DNA from: Trebonia sp036509215
Lineage (GTDB): Bacteria > Actinomycetota > Actinomycetes > Streptosporangiales > Streptosporangiaceae
Length of the DNA stretch: 24,522 nucleotides
Assembly: GCA_036509215.1 (NCBI GenBank)
Contig: DATCGA010000504.1
Coordinates: forward strand, 1 to 24,522
Reading direction: 5' to 3'
The position numbers and the translations under genes are program-made. Of this stretch, positions 22,624 through 24,522 are shown piece after piece. The notes under the pieces were generated by a model, which was not told where the DNA came from, ran no database searches, and saw nothing but the letters and a program-made list of their open reading frames with translations. The first letter of the stretch is position 1; every line of letters starts with the position of its first letter.

Positions 22624-22657
22624 AAAAAACCCCTCGTGCCGGGCGGCAGTCGAGGGG
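22624..22657 (-). terminator. Attenuator terminator of the ilv operon leader
   Basis: On the minus strand CCCCTCG (22657-22651) pairs with CGAGGGG (22636-22630), extended by an inner GCC/GGC stem, and is followed at once by six Ts (22629-22624). This is a textbook Rho-independent terminator placed between the leader peptide and ilvB, about 47 nt before the ilvB ATG. The U tract is striking in such a GC-rich genome. Confidence 0.88.
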
Positions 22658-22658
22658 C

Positions 22659-22694
22659 GCGCGCAGAAAGTAGCTCGGTTAGCTTTCTGCGCGC
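22659..22694 (-). promoter_or_regulatory. Leader RNA hairpin of the ilv attenuator
   Basis: A perfect 12-bp stem (22683-22694 with 22659-22670) with a 12-nt loop containing the leader peptide stop codon. The 5' arm is the last codons of the leader peptide, so the position of the ribosome decides whether the hairpin forms. Its 3' arm ends one base from the terminator stem, and a shifted pairing GGCGCGC/GCGCGCC would invade that stem. Confidence 0.7.
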
Positions 22695-22726
22695 CAGCCA
22701 AGTACGAGGATGTGGATCCGCTTCAT
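22679..22726 (-). CDS. ilv operon leader peptide
   Basis: A 15-residue open frame, MKRIHILVLGWRAES, followed by TAA. Six of the residues between positions 4 and 9 are I-H-I-L-V-L, so five of six codons (ATC, ATC, CTC, GTA, CTT) need charged isoleucine, leucine or valine tRNA. The rare GTA and CTT codons in a GC-rich genome strengthen the stalling idea. A GAGGGTGG stretch upstream can serve as ribosome-binding site. With the hairpin and terminator that follow, it forms a trp-type attenuator for ilvB. Attenuators of this kind are known upstream of ilvB in actinobacteria. Confidence 0.87.
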   Translation of the reverse strand: MKRIHILVLGWRAES

Positions 22727-22758
22727 GGTTCCACCCTCACCCACAAGCCTGCCTCGCG

Positions 22759-24522
22759 TCAAATTATCACTGGCTTGGTCTCATTATCTGAGACGACTTG
22801 CCCAGAAATTCCGAGATCCTGACCGCTCCCGGTCCTGATCAGCGCCTCCACGCCGGGGGCGCCCATCGGCCTGGCGACCAGGAACCCCTGCCCGTAGCCG
22901 CACCCCATCTCCTTCAGCTCGGCCAGCTGGCGGGGGTGCTCGATGCCCTCGGCCACCACCTGCATGCCGAGGTCCCGGCCGACCTGGACGATGGTCTTGG
23001 TCAGCAGCGTCAGCACCGGGTCGTCGCCCAGGCCGGAGACGAAGGACGGGTCGATCTTGATGATGTCGACGGGCAGCTCGCGCAGATAGGCCAGCGAGGC
23101 GTAGCCGGTTCCGAAGTCGTCGATCGCCAGCCGGACACCCCGCTGCCGGAGCTGGGCCAGCCCTTCGGCCATCGGGCCTGCCCCCTCAACCAGCACCTGC
23201 TCGGTGACCTCAAGGGTCAGGGCGCTGTGCGCCAGCCCGCTGTCGTCCAGGGCCGCCAGCACGGATTCCGCGAACCGCACGGCGCTGACCTGGCGCAGCG
23301 AGAAGTTGACCGACAGCCCGATCACCCAGCCCGACTCGCGCCATTGCGCTACCTGCCGGCAGGCCTCGCGCAGCACCCAGTCGCCGAGCGGCACGATCAG
23401 CCCGGAGTCCTCGGCCACCCCGAGAAACTCGCGGGGCGGCACCGGCTCGCCATGGGGCGACCAGCGGACCAGTGCCTCCACCCCGGTGACACGCGAGGTA
23501 GCGAGCTCTACCACCGGCAGGTAGTCGATGCCCAGGGACATGTCGGTGATGGCCTGGCGGAGCTCGGTGGCCAGTTCCAGCCGGCGCACCGCATCGGCGT
23601 GCATGTGCGCGGCGAAGACCTCCACGCGCCCGCCCCCGGCTTCCTTGGCCCGGGACATGGCCACGTCGGCGTTGCGCAGCAGGTGCCCGGTCGCGTCTCC
23701 GGCGGACAGGGCCACCCCGACGCTGGCGGTCAGCGGGATATCCCGGTCCGCGACCCGGAACGGCTGGGCGGCGATGCCGACGGCCAGCCGCTCGGCCACG
23801 TCGACGACCTCCTGCGGGCTGGTGGCATCGGCCATCAGGACGGCGAACTCGTCGCTGCCCCAGCGCGCCACCATCTGCTGGGACGGAACCGCGGCCCGCA
23901 GCCGCCGGGCCGCCTGCGCCAGCAGCAGGTCACCGGCACCGTGCCCGACCGAGTCGTTCACGTCGGTGAAGCCGTCCAGGTCCAGGAAGATGGCCGCGAC
24001 CGGCTGGCCCGAACCGCTGAGCAGTTCCTTGGCGCGCTCCTCCAGGTAGGCCCGGTTGGGCAGTCCGGTGACGCCGTCGTGGAAGGTCAGGTGCGTGAGC
24101 TGGCGGCGCAGCGCGACCTGGTCGCGGAGGTCGCGGGCCGTCACGAACAGCCGGTCAGCCGCCCCCGGCTCGGTGTACCGGGAGATCGTGGACTGGACGT
24201 GCCGCCAGGTGCCGTCGGCGGAGCGAACCCGGCAGTCGAATCTGGCCAGCCCGGCGAAGCCGTCGCCCGCCGCCAGCGCCACCCGCGTCCCGGGCGCGCG
24301 GTCCTCGGGATGCACCAGCTCGGCCAGCGACGTCCCGGTCAGCTGGGCCGGCGTGTACCCGAAGTGCGCCACCGCCGGGCTGGCGTACTCGATCGTCCCG
24401 TTCAGCCCGCAGACCAGCACCGCGTCACTGGTCCGGTCGGCCAGCTCGCTGAACTGGCGGCTCGCCTCGCGGGTGAGCGCCGAGGCGGCGGCCGCCTGCC
24501 GGAACACGCCCGCGAGGCGAAA
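22759..24522 (-). CDS. PAS-GGDEF-EAL cyclic-di-GMP protein, 5' end cut by the window
   Basis: At least 587 residues remain, and the frame is open to the window edge, so the true start lies outside; GTG 24507 is possible but unlikely. The order is a PAS domain (about 22-130 from that GTG: SDAVLVCGLNGTIEYASPAVAHFGY), GGDEF (about 135-300) and EAL (about 310-560). The GGDEF site is GSDEF (RWGSDEF, 217-221), so cyclase activity is uncertain. The phosphodiesterase side keeps EALVRW (344-346), Asn401, EVTE (Glu433), IDDFGTGY, IKID (Lys484), VAEGIE and GYGQGF. The usual YQP reads YLP. It probably degrades c-di-GMP in response to a signal at the PAS domain. Confidence 0.93.
   Translation of the reverse strand, partial: FRLAGVFRQAAAASALTREASRQFSELADRTSDAVLVCGLNGTIEYASPAVAHFGYTPAQLTGTSLAELVHPEDRAPGTRVALAAGDGFAGLARFDCRVRSADGTWRHVQSTISRYTEPGAADRLFVTARDLRDQVALRRQLTHLTFHDGVTGLPNRAYLEERAKELLSGSGQPVAAIFLDLDGFTDVNDSVGHGAGDLLLAQAARRLRAAVPSQQMVARWGSDEFAVLMADATSPQEVVDVAERLAVGIAAQPFRVADRDIPLTASVGVALSAGDATGHLLRNADVAMSRAKEAGGGRVEVFAAHMHADAVRRLELATELRQAITDMSLGIDYLPVVELATSRVTGVEALVRWSPHGEPVPPREFLGVAEDSGLIVPLGDWVLREACRQVAQWRESGWVIGLSVNFSLRQVSAVRFAESVLAALDDSGLAHSALTLEVTEQVLVEGAGPMAEGLAQLRQRGVRLAIDDFGTGYASLAYLRELPVDIIKIDPSFVSGLGDDPVLTLLTKTIVQVGRDLGMQVVAEGIEHPRQLAELKEMGCGYGQGFLVARPMGAPGVEALIRTGSGQDLGISGQVVSDNETKPVII
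22763..22788 (-). promoter_or_regulatory. Candidate ilv operon promoter region with paired GATAAT boxes
   Basis: Two GATAAT hexamers on the minus strand (22788-22783 and 22768-22763) lie 20 bp apart and upstream of the leader peptide. Either could be a -10 element; a convincing TTGACA -35 is not seen. They fall inside the last codons of the GGDEF/EAL gene. The proximal one would give a leader of about 30 nt before the leader peptide. Confidence 0.45.

Noticed and set aside
22578..22726. A T-box or other riboswitch upstream of ilvB
   Set aside because: No T-box sequence or specifier structure is visible; the leader peptide with Ile/Leu/Val codons explains the region better.

Overview
The window is about 24.5 kb of very GC-rich DNA with dense, often overlapping genes. 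Several features point to an actinomycete: GTG starts, likely leaderless genes, a DUF3117 gene, a DUF6758 gene, and the sigE / anti-sigma / tatB / mrp neighbourhood that is also found around sigE in mycobacteria. The exact genus cannot be read from the sequence. The RseB-type third gene of the sigE operon suggests a filamentous actinomycete outside Mycobacterium and Streptomyces, which is inference.

Layout. (1) 1-3017, minus strand: a run of housekeeping genes read right to left, DUF6758, PHP phosphoesterase, MarC membrane protein, metallo-beta-lactamase-fold hydrolase, and the start of a RecB-like PD-(D/E)XK nuclease cut by the window edge. (2) 3122-4072, minus: a CitE/malyl-CoA-lyase-like protein, divergent from (3) 4255-8788, plus: efeO and efeB (iron acquisition without efeU) and a secreted phosphoesterase / phospholipase C, closed by a strong terminator. 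(4) 8895-10034, plus: mrp, an Fe-S carrier ATPase, convergent with (5) 10090-12907, minus: the cell-envelope stress cassette sigE-rseA-rseB-tatB. Its first three genes overlap by 4 nt each. A near-perfect ECF-type promoter stands in front of sigE, and its -35 element sits in a 23-bp tandem repeat. (6) 13026/13050-13619, plus: an O-methyltransferase whose start codon is unclear, convergent with the 55-residue DUF3117 gene. (7) 14080-15716: two tandem paralogous DUF4190 membrane proteins with duplicated upstream sequence, then a lower-GC HNH endonuclease gene. (8) 15771-16159, minus: ssrA (tmRNA), then about 550 nt of non-coding DNA full of stem-loops. (9) 16712-22577, minus: the branched-chain amino-acid operon ilvB-ilvN-ilvC-leuB-ilvE, preceded by a 15-residue leader peptide rich in Ile/Leu/Val codons and a terminator, i.e. 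a transcription attenuator. (10) 22759-24522, minus: a PAS-GGDEF-EAL cyclic-di-GMP protein, truncated at the window edge; the ilv promoter probably lies inside its 3' end.

How the parts work together. The ilv/leu operon makes valine, leucine and isoleucine and appears to be controlled by translation of its own leader. The sigE cassette looks self-activating through the ECF promoter and is held in check by the membrane anti-sigma factor, with RseB as a likely second sensor. EfeO/EfeB should handle iron at the cell surface. EfeB carries a twin-arginine signal, so it depends on the Tat pathway to which the tatB gene in this same window contributes.

No obviously new multi-gene system is visible. 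The most rewarding items are the duplicated ECF promoter, the ilv attenuator, the changed active-site residues in the MBL, EfeO and GGDEF/EAL proteins, the possible non-canonical start of the methyltransferase, the minisatellite in IlvB, and the HNH gene next to ssrA.
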